This document shows, one piece after another, positions 1-5,983 of a stretch of 6,718 nt of DNA. The notes beneath the pieces are model-generated. The model was not told the DNA's origin and did not search any database. It saw only the letters and a program-made list of their open reading frames with translations. The first letter of the stretch is position 1. Each line of letters begins with the position of its first letter. The position numbers were made by a program, and so were the translations under genes. The stretch is taken from the NCBI GenBank assembly GCA_018268735.1, contig JAFDWA010000750.1:1-6718 (forward strand), written 5' to 3'. Source of the DNA: Actinomycetota bacterium (GTDB lineage Bacteria; Actinomycetota; Acidimicrobiia; Acidimicrobiales; Microtrichaceae).

Positions 1-804
1 CGGCTGCTCGACGGCGACGTGCCGCTGTTGGTGCACGACGTGGTGGCCGCCGCGGTCGAGCCGTTCGTGGCCGAGGGCGCCGTGGCCGCGTCGACGCCGG
101 CGGAGCTGGCCCGCGACGCGACGGTCATCAGCGTCGTGGTGCAGGACGAGGCCCAGGTGCGCGACGTGCTCGTCGGCCCCAACGGCATCCTCGCCGCCGC
201 ATCGCCGGGCACCGTCGTCGCGGTGCACTCGACGATCAGCGCCGAGGGAGCCGTGGCGCTCGCCGACCTCGCCGCGGGCGCCGGCGTCGAGCTGGTGGAC
301 GCTCCGATCAGCGGCGGTGCGATGGGTGCACACGAAGGGACGCTCGCGGTCATGGCCGGCGGCACCGAGGCGGCCGTCGAACGGGCGCGACCGGTGTTCG
401 AGCGCTACGCGACGTTGGTGGTGCACACCGGTCCGGTCGGCAGCGGCACCCGCATGAAGATCGCCCGCAACCTCATCACGTTCGCGAGCTTCGCCGCGGT
501 CGGTGAAGCCCAGCGCCTCGCCGCCGTCGCCGGACTCGACGTCGGACAGCTCGGCGACGTGGTGCGCCACTCCGACCGCGTCACCGGGGGCGCCGGAGCG
601 ATCATGCTGCGTCCGACGGCGGAGGAGATGGGGGCAGACGACGGGCTCCGTCCGATCTTCGGCCACACACTGACGTTGGGAGCGAAGGACCTCGACCTCG
701 CCGCGGCCATGGGCGCGGAGCTCGGTGTCGACACGCCGTTCGCCGAGCTCGCCCGACGTCTGCTCGCGTCCGCACTCGGGCTCGAGGCGTACCCGGAGTC
801 GTGA
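1..804 (+). CDS. 3-hydroxyisobutyrate dehydrogenase-family NAD(P)-dependent oxidoreductase, 5' end cut by window
   Basis: Beta-hydroxyacid dehydrogenase of the HIBADH / 6-phosphogluconate dehydrogenase superfamily; these oxidise a beta-hydroxyacid, or reduce the matching semialdehyde, with NAD(P) in the cytosol. The frame is open from base 1, giving 267 visible residues. Family proteins run to about 290, so roughly 20-25 N-terminal residues, including the Rossmann GxGxxG loop, lie outside the window; the in-frame GTG at 19 is internal (family alignment continues through RLLDGD before it). Visible signatures are the substrate-binding motif DAPISGGAMGAHEGTLAVM at about residues 100-118, the catalytic GSGTRMKIARN with Lys153 and Asn157, and the late GAKDLDLA motif near residues 227-234. 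The stop overlaps the start of the next gene by four bases, so the two are probably co-translated. The family is well supported; the exact substrate (3-hydroxyisobutyrate, tartronate semialdehyde, an imine, or other) cannot be read from this fragment. Confidence 0.92.
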   Translation, partial: RLLDGDVPLLVHDVVAAAVEPFVAEGAVAASTPAELARDATVISVVVQDEAQVRDVLVGPNGILAAASPGTVVAVHSTISAEGAVALADLAAGAGVELVDAPISGGAMGAHEGTLAVMAGGTEAAVERARPVFERYATLVVHTGPVGSGTRMKIARNLITFASFAAVGEAQRLAAVAGLDVGQLGDVVRHSDRVTGGAGAIMLRPTAEEMGADDGLRPIFGHTLTLGAKDLDLAAAMGAELGVDTPFAELARRLLASALGLEAYPES

Positions 805-2081
805 GCGTCGCCGTCCGCACCCTGCGGGACCTGAGCCACGGCGAGCTCGCTGTGCTCGTGCGAGAGTGCCTGCTCGCCGGCCAGCTCATGGACCGCGCCG
901 GCATGCCGCACCTCATCGGCGCGTACGGACGTGACGAGATGGCCGCGATCGCGATCGACGAGTGGATGGGCGCGAGCCCGCTCTACACGCGTCGGATGCA
1001 ACGCCTGTTGGGATTCGGTCGCGGCGACGTCGAGACGATCTTCAAGGGCATGCAGTTCGACATCGGCGCGCCGCCGGAGTTCATGGACTTCCGGTACCGG
1101 GTCCTCGACGCGGACCACGGCGAGTTCTGGCTGGACCACTGCGGCGCGCTCATGGACGTCGAACCGATGGGCGAGGACTACGTCCACACCATGTGCCACA
1201 CGATCGAGGATCCGACGTTCGACGCGACGGCGATCGCCACCAACCGCCGGGCCCAGGTGCGACCGATCCACCGACCGCCACGTGAGCCCACGGACCGACA
1301 TCCCCACTGCCACTGGACGGTCACGATCGAAGACGCCCACCCCGAGTTGCCGCTGCCGGAGGCCATGGGTCCGCTGGAGTCGACCCTGCTCGCCGGCATC
1401 GTGCTGGCACCGCTCGGTGAGGGCGCGACCGATGCCGAGCTGACCGACGGCTGGAGCGACTACAGCGCGCCGCTGGACCCGGACCTGCGCGCCGAGCGGT
1501 TCTCGACCGCGACGCTGCGTGCCTTGGCCGAAGAGGTCTGCGTGCAGCAGCACCTGCTGTCCATGTCGTTCTTCGCGGCGATCGAACGTCGCCACGGCAC
1601 CGAGGCCGCGGTGTCGGTCCTCGACCGCCAGGTCGTCGGCATCGCCGGGTTGACCTCGACGCGGTTGCGAGATGCCTTCATCTGCGGCGACGGCACCCGG
1701 GCGGGCACCACGCTCGGCGACGTGGCTCAGGTCCTGGAGCTGCACCCGGCGTTCCGCCCGCGGGAGTACGTCGACTGGAACGTGGGTCTCGACGAAGTGG
1801 GGGAGTCGGTCACCGTCGAGCTCGGGGACTGCCCGGCGCTGCACGAGACCGGGATGGCGACCTGGATCAGCCGACTCGCCGACGGTGCGGACGACGGCCT
1901 CGCCGCCGCGGTGGAGGGCGTGACCCCGTTCGCCCGGGTTGCCCGCGACGGGGACCGTCGATGGCTCGTGACCCTGGTCGACGATCCGGCTCCAGAGCGG
2001 GTAGAGGTGGCCCTCACCCGCTTCTCGACCGGCGCCACGTGGTCCTTCACCCCCGTCACCCTCCGCCCCTCCCGAACATAG
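801..2081 (+). CDS. Unrecognised two-repeat protein, possibly ATC-hydrolase-like
   Basis: 426-residue protein of unknown function. The GTG start at 801 overlaps the upstream TGA stop (GTGA), which implies translational coupling to the dehydrogenase; there is no strong ribosome site (only GGAG two bases upstream), in keeping with re-initiation. No signal peptide or membrane segment is evident, so it is probably cytosolic. It appears to be two related halves, about residues 14-178 and 233-395: each has an amphipathic helical stretch, then an alternating hydrophobic segment, then a (H/D)C-x-AL motif (HCGAL at 113-117, DCPAL at 343-347) and a closing beta-like strand. Only the first half is rich in Cys/His (H113, C114, H129, C132, H133, H169, C170, H171), which suggests it holds any active or metal site while the second half is a degenerate copy. 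The Cys pattern and the ending R..HRPP...CHWTV recall L-2-amino-thiazoline-4-carboxylate hydrolase-like domains; that is a weak guess. A real gene with high confidence, but its function is not known. Confidence 0.85.
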   Translation: MSVAVRTLRDLSHGELAVLVRECLLAGQLMDRAGMPHLIGAYGRDEMAAIAIDEWMGASPLYTRRMQRLLGFGRGDVETIFKGMQFDIGAPPEFMDFRYRVLDADHGEFWLDHCGALMDVEPMGEDYVHTMCHTIEDPTFDATAIATNRRAQVRPIHRPPREPTDRHPHCHWTVTIEDAHPELPLPEAMGPLESTLLAGIVLAPLGEGATDAELTDGWSDYSAPLDPDLRAERFSTATLRALAEEVCVQQHLLSMSFFAAIERRHGTEAAVSVLDRQVVGIAGLTSTRLRDAFICGDGTRAGTTLGDVAQVLELHPAFRPREYVDWNVGLDEVGESVTVELGDCPALHETGMATWISRLADGADDGLAAAVEGVTPFARVARDGDRRWLVTLVDDPAPERVEVALTRFSTGATWSFTPVTLRPSRT

Positions 2082-2117
2082 GGGTCGCAAACGACACGTT
2101 CTGTCGATTCGGACCCC
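2081..2117 (+). other. Imperfect hairpin between the two-repeat gene and the amidase gene
   Basis: An inverted repeat lies directly after, and overlaps, the TAG stop of the upstream gene. Outer arms GGGGTC (2081-2086) and GACCCC (2112-2117) pair perfectly. After a 2x2 internal loop there are two A-T pairs, one A/A mismatch, and a five-pair inner stem CGACA (2092-2096) with TGTCG (2102-2106), closed by a five-base loop CGTTC. No T-tract follows, so it is not a classic intrinsic terminator. It could be an mRNA-stabilising or processing structure between the genes, a factor-binding site, or a dispersed palindrome. The pairing is seen in the sequence; any role is inferred. Confidence 0.5.
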
Positions 2118-2149
2118 CAGAACGGATCGGGCGGGTACGGTCAGCGTCG

Positions 2150-3364
2150 GTGGATCACGACGTGCATGCGTTCGTCGGGCCGACCGGCGTGCTGGTGGCG
2201 GGCGCATCGGGCGGTCCGCTGGCGGGAACCACGTTGGCGGTCAAGGACGTGATCGACGTCGCCGGTCGAGTCACCGGAGCCGGGAACCCCGACCTTGCAG
2301 CATCACGGGTCCCGGCCGGCCGTTCGGCGCCGGTCGTGGAAGCGCTGGTCGCTGCGGGAGCGACGGTCGTCGGCAAGACCGCCACCGACGAGCTCGCCTA
2401 CTCCCTCGGCGGCGACAACGTCCACTTCCCTCCACCGGTCAACGTCGCCGCTCCGGGCCGCACGACCGGTGGATCCTCCGCGGGCTCCGCCGCCGCGGTG
2501 GCAGCTGGGATCGTCGACCTCGCGCTCGGGACCGACACCGGCGGTTCGATCCGGGTGCCGGCCAGCTACTGCGGGATCCTGGGTTGGCGGCCCACCCACG
2601 GTGCCGTCAGCGCTGCCGGGGTGACGCCGCTTGCTGCGAGCTTCGACACGATCGGGCTGTTCGCTCGATCCGCGCCGCTGCTGCGCTCCGCGGCCGAGGT
2701 CGCGCTCGGAACCGTCGGTGGTGGGTTCGGCAGCGTCGGCCATCATGACCATCCCGTGCAGGGCGTGGTGGTCGTGGCCGAGCTCATGGACCTGGTCGGT
2801 CCGGCCGAGACGGCGGTCCTGCGGTCGGCGATCAGGGAGCGGTTCGGCGAGGAGGTTCAGACCGTGCGGTTGGGCGTGGACGTCGACGAGTGCGTCGCCA
2901 CGTTCCGCACGCTGCAGGGCGCCGAGGCCTGGGCCGCCCACGGCGGGTGGATCAGCACGGCTCACCCCGTTCTCGGGGCGAACACCGCCCACCGCTTCGA
3001 TGCAGCATCCCGGGTCACCCAGGAGCAGGTCGAGCGGGCCGGACCCATCCGTGAGCAGATCCGCCGCGCAGTGCTGGACGCATCCGCCGATGGCACCGTC
3101 CTGCTCGCCCCGGCCGCTGCCGGTCCCGCCCCGATCCGCGACGGATACGGGCCCGAGGCCGAACGCATCCGTGCCGACACGTTGCGCTCCACCGTCGTCG
3201 GGAGCCTGGCCGGTGTCCCGGTCGTCGTGGTCCCGACCGCCGGCGTGGAGGGCGATCGCGTGGAGGACGATCGCGTGGAGGGCGGCACCGGACGCCTCCC
3301 GCTCGGCCTCGCGCTCATGGGTGCCCCGGGCACCGACCTGGCCCTGCTCGACCTCATCGCCTGA
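2150..3364 (+). CDS. Amidase signature enzyme, AMI1-like (indole-3-acetamide hydrolase type)
   Basis: Serine amidase of the amidase-signature family, hydrolysing a carboxamide to a carboxylate plus ammonia. With the GTG at 2150 it has 404 residues. The unusual Ser-cisSer-Lys triad is complete: Lys32 (AVKDV), cis-Ser109 (TGGSSAGS) and nucleophile Ser133 ([15 protein letters not shown]). The spacing of 77 and 24 residues equals that recalled for Arabidopsis AMI1 (K36, S113, S137), and [20 protein letters not shown], followed by a [20 protein letters not shown] stretch, matches the AMI1 style closely, rather than GatA, which carries extra C-terminal length. The frame is open further upstream to 1961, but homology begins only after 2150 and the earlier stretch overlaps the previous gene; GTG 2162 is an alternative start. 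No clear ribosome site is seen. An in-frame 15-base repeat inserts residues 366-380 in a C-terminal loop. Substrate unproven; indole-3-acetamide is one candidate among aryl and aliphatic amides. Confidence 0.88.
   Translation: MDHDVHAFVGPTGVLVAGASGGPLAGTTLAVKDVIDVAGRVTGAGNPDLAASRVPAGRSAPVVEALVAAGATVVGKTATDELAYSLGGDNVHFPPPVNVAAPGRTTGGSSAGSAAAVAAGIVDLALGTDTGGSIRVPASYCGILGWRPTHGAVSAAGVTPLAASFDTIGLFARSAPLLRSAAEVALGTVGGGFGSVGHHDHPVQGVVVVAELMDLVGPAETAVLRSAIRERFGEEVQTVRLGVDVDECVATFRTLQGAEAWAAHGGWISTAHPVLGANTAHRFDAASRVTQEQVERAGPIREQIRRAVLDASADGTVLLAPAAAGPAPIRDGYGPEAERIRADTLRSTVVGSLAGVPVVVVPTAGVEGDRVEDDRVEGGTGRLPLGLALMGAPGTDLALLDLIA
3245..3289 (+). repeat. In-frame 15-base tandem repeat inside the amidase gene
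   Basis: Three consecutive 15-base units start GTGGAGG: 3245-3259 and 3260-3274 differ at one base, and 3275-3289 matches for nine or ten bases and then diverges. They encode [10 protein letters not shown] and VEGGT, an acidic low-complexity insertion at residues 366-380, just before the conserved LPLGLALMG strand. The length is a multiple of three, so the frame is kept. It looks like replication-slippage expansion of a surface loop. Confidence 0.8.
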
Positions 3365-3386
3365 CCGTCGCACCGCAACCCCCGAC

Positions 3387-3433
3387 GAACTTGTAGCCAG
3401 CGGGTCGTGTGGTGACCGCTCAGCTACAAGTTC
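3387..3433. repeat. Palindromic element, copy 1 (REP-like)
   Basis: A 47-base inverted repeat bounded by GAACTTGTAGC (3387-3397) and GCTACAAGTTC (3423-3433), 11 perfect pairs. After a small bulge the stem continues with AGCGG pairing with CCGCT, leaving a loop of about 12 bases (GTCGTGTGGTGA). Beyond the core, bases 3383-3386 and 3434-3437 add three more pairs around one A/A mismatch. It lies 23 bases after the amidase stop, in a convergent intergenic gap. No T-tract follows on either strand. Extragenic position, a strong hairpin and a second copy fit a REP-type element; a bidirectional terminator or transcription barrier is the main alternative. Confidence 0.75.
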
Positions 3434-3446
3434 GACGAGTGCTGTG

Positions 3447-3493
3447 GAACTTGTAGCCAGCGGGTCGTGTGGTGGCCGCTCAGCTACAAGTTC
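3447..3493. repeat. Palindromic element, copy 2 (REP-like)
   Basis: The second copy is 46/47 identical to the element at 3387-3433; the only change is A3415 to G3475, in the loop. The start-to-start distance is exactly 60 bases and the spacer is 13 bases (3434-3446). The same orientation and near identity indicate a recent tandem duplication or selection against arm changes. Either arm can also pair with the opposite arm of the other copy, so alternative folds are possible. Confidence 0.75.
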
Positions 3494-3540
3494 GGTGGGG
3501 GTCGCAGGTTGGTGGGGGTCGCAGGTCGGTGGGCAGCGCG
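3494..3540. repeat. 17-base direct repeat beside the palindromes
   Basis: Units 3494-3510 and 3511-3527 share 16 of 17 bases (GGTGGGGGTCGCAGGT plus T or C). A third unit starts with GGTGGG at 3528 and then diverges, two bases before the oxygenase stop codon region begins at 3543. The C-rich sequence at 3374-3390 on the other side of the palindromes resembles the reverse complement of this region with a few mismatches, so the whole gap is roughly a nested palindrome. Confidence 0.65.
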
Positions 3541-3542
3541 CG

Positions 3543-5036
3543 TCAGGCGGGGATCCAGGTGCCGTGGAAGCCGAAGGGCACCCGGACCGGCAGCTGCACC
3601 TCGCCGACCGGGCCCGCGGCGACGTCCTGCGCGTCGAACACCGCCAGCGAGGACCGGTCGGTGCGGCGATCCCACACGAAGGTCATCACCCAGCCGTCGC
3701 CGTCGGGTCGGCTGCCCTCCGCCGGGACGAAGAACGGCTCGCCTCCACGGAGGGACGGCCCCGGATCCCAGAGGTCCTCCTTGCCGCTGCGCAGGTCGAG
3801 GTGGCAGATCCCGGCCAGCTCGAAGCCGTGGTCGCTGTCGGGCGTGGTCGTCGTCACGAACCAGCCGTGACGGGTCGATCGACCGGTGCGGCGACGGTCG
3901 TGGCTCGGCAGGTCCATCGACCGGTCGTGCAGCTGCCGTTCGGCGAAGGTGAGCGACGGCCCTGCTGTGCCGATCCGCCACTCGGTCAGGTACGTCGGCA
4001 CCAGATCGCCCTTCGGGCCGAAGGCCTCGTCGGCACGGTGGACCCTGAGCACGACGTCGCCGCCGTCACGGTGCGCGTTGTAGCCGTGGAACGCGAACGA
4101 CGGTGGGACGTCCACCCACCGGATCGAATCCCCGGAGCCGTCGAGCGGCATCACCCCGATCCGACTCGGGCCGCTCGGATCCCAGTGGAACGGGATCGGC
4201 GAACGCCCGCTCGGATCGGGTCCGAACATCACCGGTCCGATCCAGAACACGGCGTCGCGGTCGGTGATGGCGAAGTCGTGGATCATCGTCGCAGCCTCGA
4301 CGGCGATCGGGCTGACCACGTCGAGGGTGCCGTCGGGTGCCGCTGCGTAGTAGGTGAGCGCGGGACGCAGGAACTCGTAGCCGATGAAGTGCATGCGGCC
4401 GGTGTCGGGGTCGACCTTCGGGTGCGCGGTCATCGTCGGGCCGAGCTTGCCGCCGAAGTCGAACGGGCCGACCGTCGACATGTCCTGCGGTGACAGCTCG
4501 AAGGGCCAGCCCACCTCGCCGAGGCTGAGCAGACGCCCACCGTGCTCCACGAGCGCCACGTTGCTCTGGTTGTTCTCCTTGCCCGGTGCCCCGCCGAAGT
4601 CCATGAGCCCCTTGCCCGACTGCTGCAGGGGGGTGCGGACGTATCGGTTGCGGTACCACTGGGCCTTGCCGCGCTCCAGACGGACGCCGTGGACCATCCC
4701 GTCGCCCAGGAACCAGTGCAGCGCGTCGCCGGTCGCCGGGTTCGAGCCGTTGCGGACGAACAGGCCAGACAGCTCCGCGGGGAGCTTCCCCGTCATGGTG
4801 AGGTCGGTCAGGGTCTCCTCGGTGTGCACCGGAGCGAAGTTGCCCTGCACCCAGTACGGCCGGGTCGGATCGTGGGCCACGGGCACCACGGTAGGACCTG
4901 ACAGGGTCGTCGCCACCCCTGGCTGCGTCGATCGAGCCGACCCGCCACCCGAGTTGCTGCCACAGCCGGTCAGCGCAGCAGCGGTGATCCCTGCCGCCCC
5001 CGTGCCCAACGCCGTGAGCAACGTGCGTCGATCCAT
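3543..5036 (-). CDS. Carotenoid cleavage oxygenase family protein with Tat lipoprotein signal
   Basis: Non-haem Fe(II) oxygenase that cleaves a conjugated double bond of a carotenoid, apocarotenoid or stilbene; 497 residues, normal for the family. The four iron-binding histidines of the seven-bladed propeller are present: H205 (TAHPK), H253 (MIHDF), H317 (FAFHGYN) and H491 near the C-terminus (GFHGTW). Second-shell Glu candidates are E174 (LGEVGWPFEL) and E433 (GGEPFFVP); the third site, usually the Glu of an EFP motif, seems to be Asp375 (MDLP). The N-terminus has MDRRTLLTAL, a hydrophobic stretch and lipobox LTGC (Cys25), then a Gly/Ser linker to about residue 55, which predicts Tat export as a folded holoenzyme and lipid anchoring outside the membrane. 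The ATG has GAAGGG six bases upstream. Last gene of the minus-strand group; its first 67 bases overlap the phosphatase gene. Substrate unknown; carotenoid versus lignostilbene-type cannot be told apart here. Confidence 0.93.
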   Translation of the reverse strand: MDRRTLLTALGTGAAGITAAALTGCGSNSGGGSARSTQPGVATTLSGPTVVPVAHDPTRPYWVQGNFAPVHTEETLTDLTMTGKLPAELSGLFVRNGSNPATGDALHWFLGDGMVHGVRLERGKAQWYRNRYVRTPLQQSGKGLMDFGGAPGKENNQSNVALVEHGGRLLSLGEVGWPFELSPQDMSTVGPFDFGGKLGPTMTAHPKVDPDTGRMHFIGYEFLRPALTYYAAAPDGTLDVVSPIAVEAATMIHDFAITDRDAVFWIGPVMFGPDPSGRSPIPFHWDPSGPSRIGVMPLDGSGDSIRWVDVPPSFAFHGYNAHRDGGDVVLRVHRADEAFGPKGDLVPTYLTEWRIGTAGPSLTFAERQLHDRSMDLPSHDRRRTGRSTRHGWFVTTTTPDSDHGFELAGICHLDLRSGKEDLWDPGPSLRGGEPFFVPAEGSRPDGDGWVMTFVWDRRTDRSSLAVFDAQDVAAGPVGEVQLPVRVPFGFHGTWIPA

Positions 5037-5956
5037 GCCCCACCCTTCGGTGTCGTCCGCCGGATCCGTCCACCATACGTGACGCGGTCCCCGGGCCTGC
5101 CTCCGGGCCCGAAGGACCCCTGCGGCGGATCCCGTCGTGCAGCGGCGCGGGGTTCGGCGAGTGCGGACGCGAGCTCGGGCAGATCGGCGATCGAATCGAC
5201 GATGTGGTCGGGTCGTCGGTCGGCTCGCTGGAGGTCGGTCGGGCGGAACTTCCCGGTACGGACCTGCACGCCGACCATCCCGAGGTCCTGCGCCGCGAGC
5301 ACGTCGTTGACGACGTCGTCACCCACCATCAGCAGGCGTCCGCACGGCTCGCCGATCGACGAGGCCGCGGCGAGGAACATGTTCGGTGCGGGCTTGCCGG
5401 TGACGACCGCGGTGACCCCGGACGCCTCCTCGAGCATCCTCGCATAGGACCCTCCGTCGAGGCAGTAGCCGTCGCCGGTGTGCCAGATCGGCGCGCCGTG
5501 CATCGCGACCAGCGCGGCACCGCCGAGCAGGCAGTTCAGCGCGACGTTGAGCTGCTTCCAGCTGAACGACGGTCCGCCACCACCCACCACCACGACATCC
5601 GCGGTCGAGTCGTCAGGGTCCGCCATGCGCATCCCGACGAGCTCCTCGCTGCCGCCGTCGTTGAGCAGGAGGCACCTCGCGTCCGGGTGGTGCTCCTGGA
5701 GGTACGCCGAGGTCGCCGCGGCCGCGGTGAACAGCTCACCGCCGTCCACGTCGATGCCGGCGTGGATCAGCGATGCAGCGATCCGAGCAGAGGTCTGCGA
5801 CGTGGTGTCGGTGAGGAAGCGGACGCCCAGGCCCAGGCGACGGAGGCCGGTGACCGCGTCAGCGGCAGACGGCAGGGGTGTCGTGCCCCTGAGCAGGACG
5901 CCCTCGACGTCGAGCAGCACGCCACGGATGCCGCTCGTGGTCCCCGGTCCGCTCAC
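4970..5956 (-). CDS. HAD-IIA hydrolase, LHPP-like phosphatase, with C-terminal extension
   Basis: Haloacid dehalogenase superfamily phosphatase with a C2-type cap, closest in appearance to LHPP (phospholysine phosphohistidine inorganic pyrophosphate phosphatase). Motifs: I, LLDVEGVL with nucleophile Asp16; II, FLTDTT with Thr49; III, TGKPAP with Lys188; IV, MVGDDVVNDV with Asp213, Asp214 and Asp218. The block VQVRTGKFRPTDL (230-242) is strikingly LHPP-like, and the cap lies at about 70-170. The usual second Asp of motif I (DxD) is Glu18; human LHPP has Ser there. The GTG start at 5956 is fixed by a perfect AGGAGG five bases upstream. Relatives end near the equivalent of residue 269, but this frame continues to 328 through an Arg/Gly-rich tail that crosses the oxygenase ribosome site and its first 67 bases. 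The preceding gene ends 27 bases upstream. Substrate is unknown: phosphoesters, pyrophosphate or phospho-amino acids are possible. Confidence 0.9.
   Translation of the reverse strand: MSGPGTTSGIRGVLLDVEGVLLRGTTPLPSAADAVTGLRRLGLGVRFLTDTTSQTSARIAASLIHAGIDVDGGELFTAAAATSAYLQEHHPDARCLLLNDGGSEELVGMRMADPDDSTADVVVVGGGGPSFSWKQLNVALNCLLGGAALVAMHGAPIWHTGDGYCLDGGSYARMLEEASGVTAVVTGKPAPNMFLAAASSIGEPCGRLLMVGDDVVNDVLAAQDLGMVGVQVRTGKFRPTDLQRADRRPDHIVDSIADLPELASALAEPRAAARRDPPQGSFGPGGRPGDRVTYGGRIRRTTPKGGAWIDARCSRRWARGRQGSPLLR
5043..5048 (-). promoter_or_regulatory. Ribosome binding site of the carotenoid oxygenase gene
   Basis: GAAGGG on the minus strand, six bases upstream of the ATG at 5036. It supports that start, which in turn places the twin-arginine pair at residues 3-4. 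The site lies inside the coding tail of the upstream phosphatase, so ribosomes translating that gene pass over it and could couple the two genes or compete with initiation. Confidence 0.65.
5086..5118 (-). other. GC-rich hairpin upstream of the carotenoid oxygenase start
   Basis: Read on the minus strand, GGTCC (5114-5118) pairs with GGACC (5086-5090) and CGGGCC (5106-5111) pairs with GGCCCG (5092-5097), separated by a two-versus-one internal loop and closed by the eight-base loop CGGAGGCA. It sits in the extra C-terminal coding tail of the phosphatase, 50 bases before the oxygenase start. There is no T-run, so an intrinsic terminator is not supported; a translational or RNA-processing element, or simple GC-rich coincidence, are the options. 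Confidence 0.4.
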
Positions 5957-5961
5957 GTCGG

Positions 5962-5967
5962 CCTCCT
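5962..5967 (-). promoter_or_regulatory. Perfect Shine-Dalgarno of the LHPP-like phosphatase
   Basis: AGGAGG on the minus strand, five bases before the GTG at 5956, in the 27-base gap after the upstream gene. It is the strongest ribosome site in the window and decides the start, because no ATG is nearby. Confidence 0.8.
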
Positions 5968-5983
5968 GTGGGTCGACGCGAGG

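Noticed and set aside
1961..2149. Upstream extension of the amidase frame.
   Set aside because: It overlaps the coding end of the previous gene and the hairpin, and its translation is Pro/Arg/His-rich with no amidase similarity; GTG 2150 gives the expected N-terminal length.
405..2207. A 600-codon open frame on the minus strand opposite the dehydrogenase, the two-repeat gene and the start of the amidase gene.
   Set aside because: Its product is Arg/His/Val-rich with no known motif, while the plus strand in the same bases encodes recognisable families. Long antisense frames are normal in DNA this GC-rich.
3387..3493. Possible minimal CRISPR (two 47-base repeats with a spacer).
   Set aside because: Only two copies, a 13-base spacer, repeats that are full hairpins, and no cas genes.
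3365..3542. Classic rho-independent terminators for the convergent genes.
   Set aside because: The hairpins are strong but no T-run follows on either strand, so they are annotated as palindromic repeats with termination only as a possibility.
2631..4493. A 620-codon plus-strand open frame spanning the amidase 3' part, the palindromes and the oxygenase 3' part.
   Set aside because: It runs out of frame through the amidase, then antisense to the oxygenase, whose iron histidines fix the real frame. The translation is low-complexity Arg/Ser/Pro.
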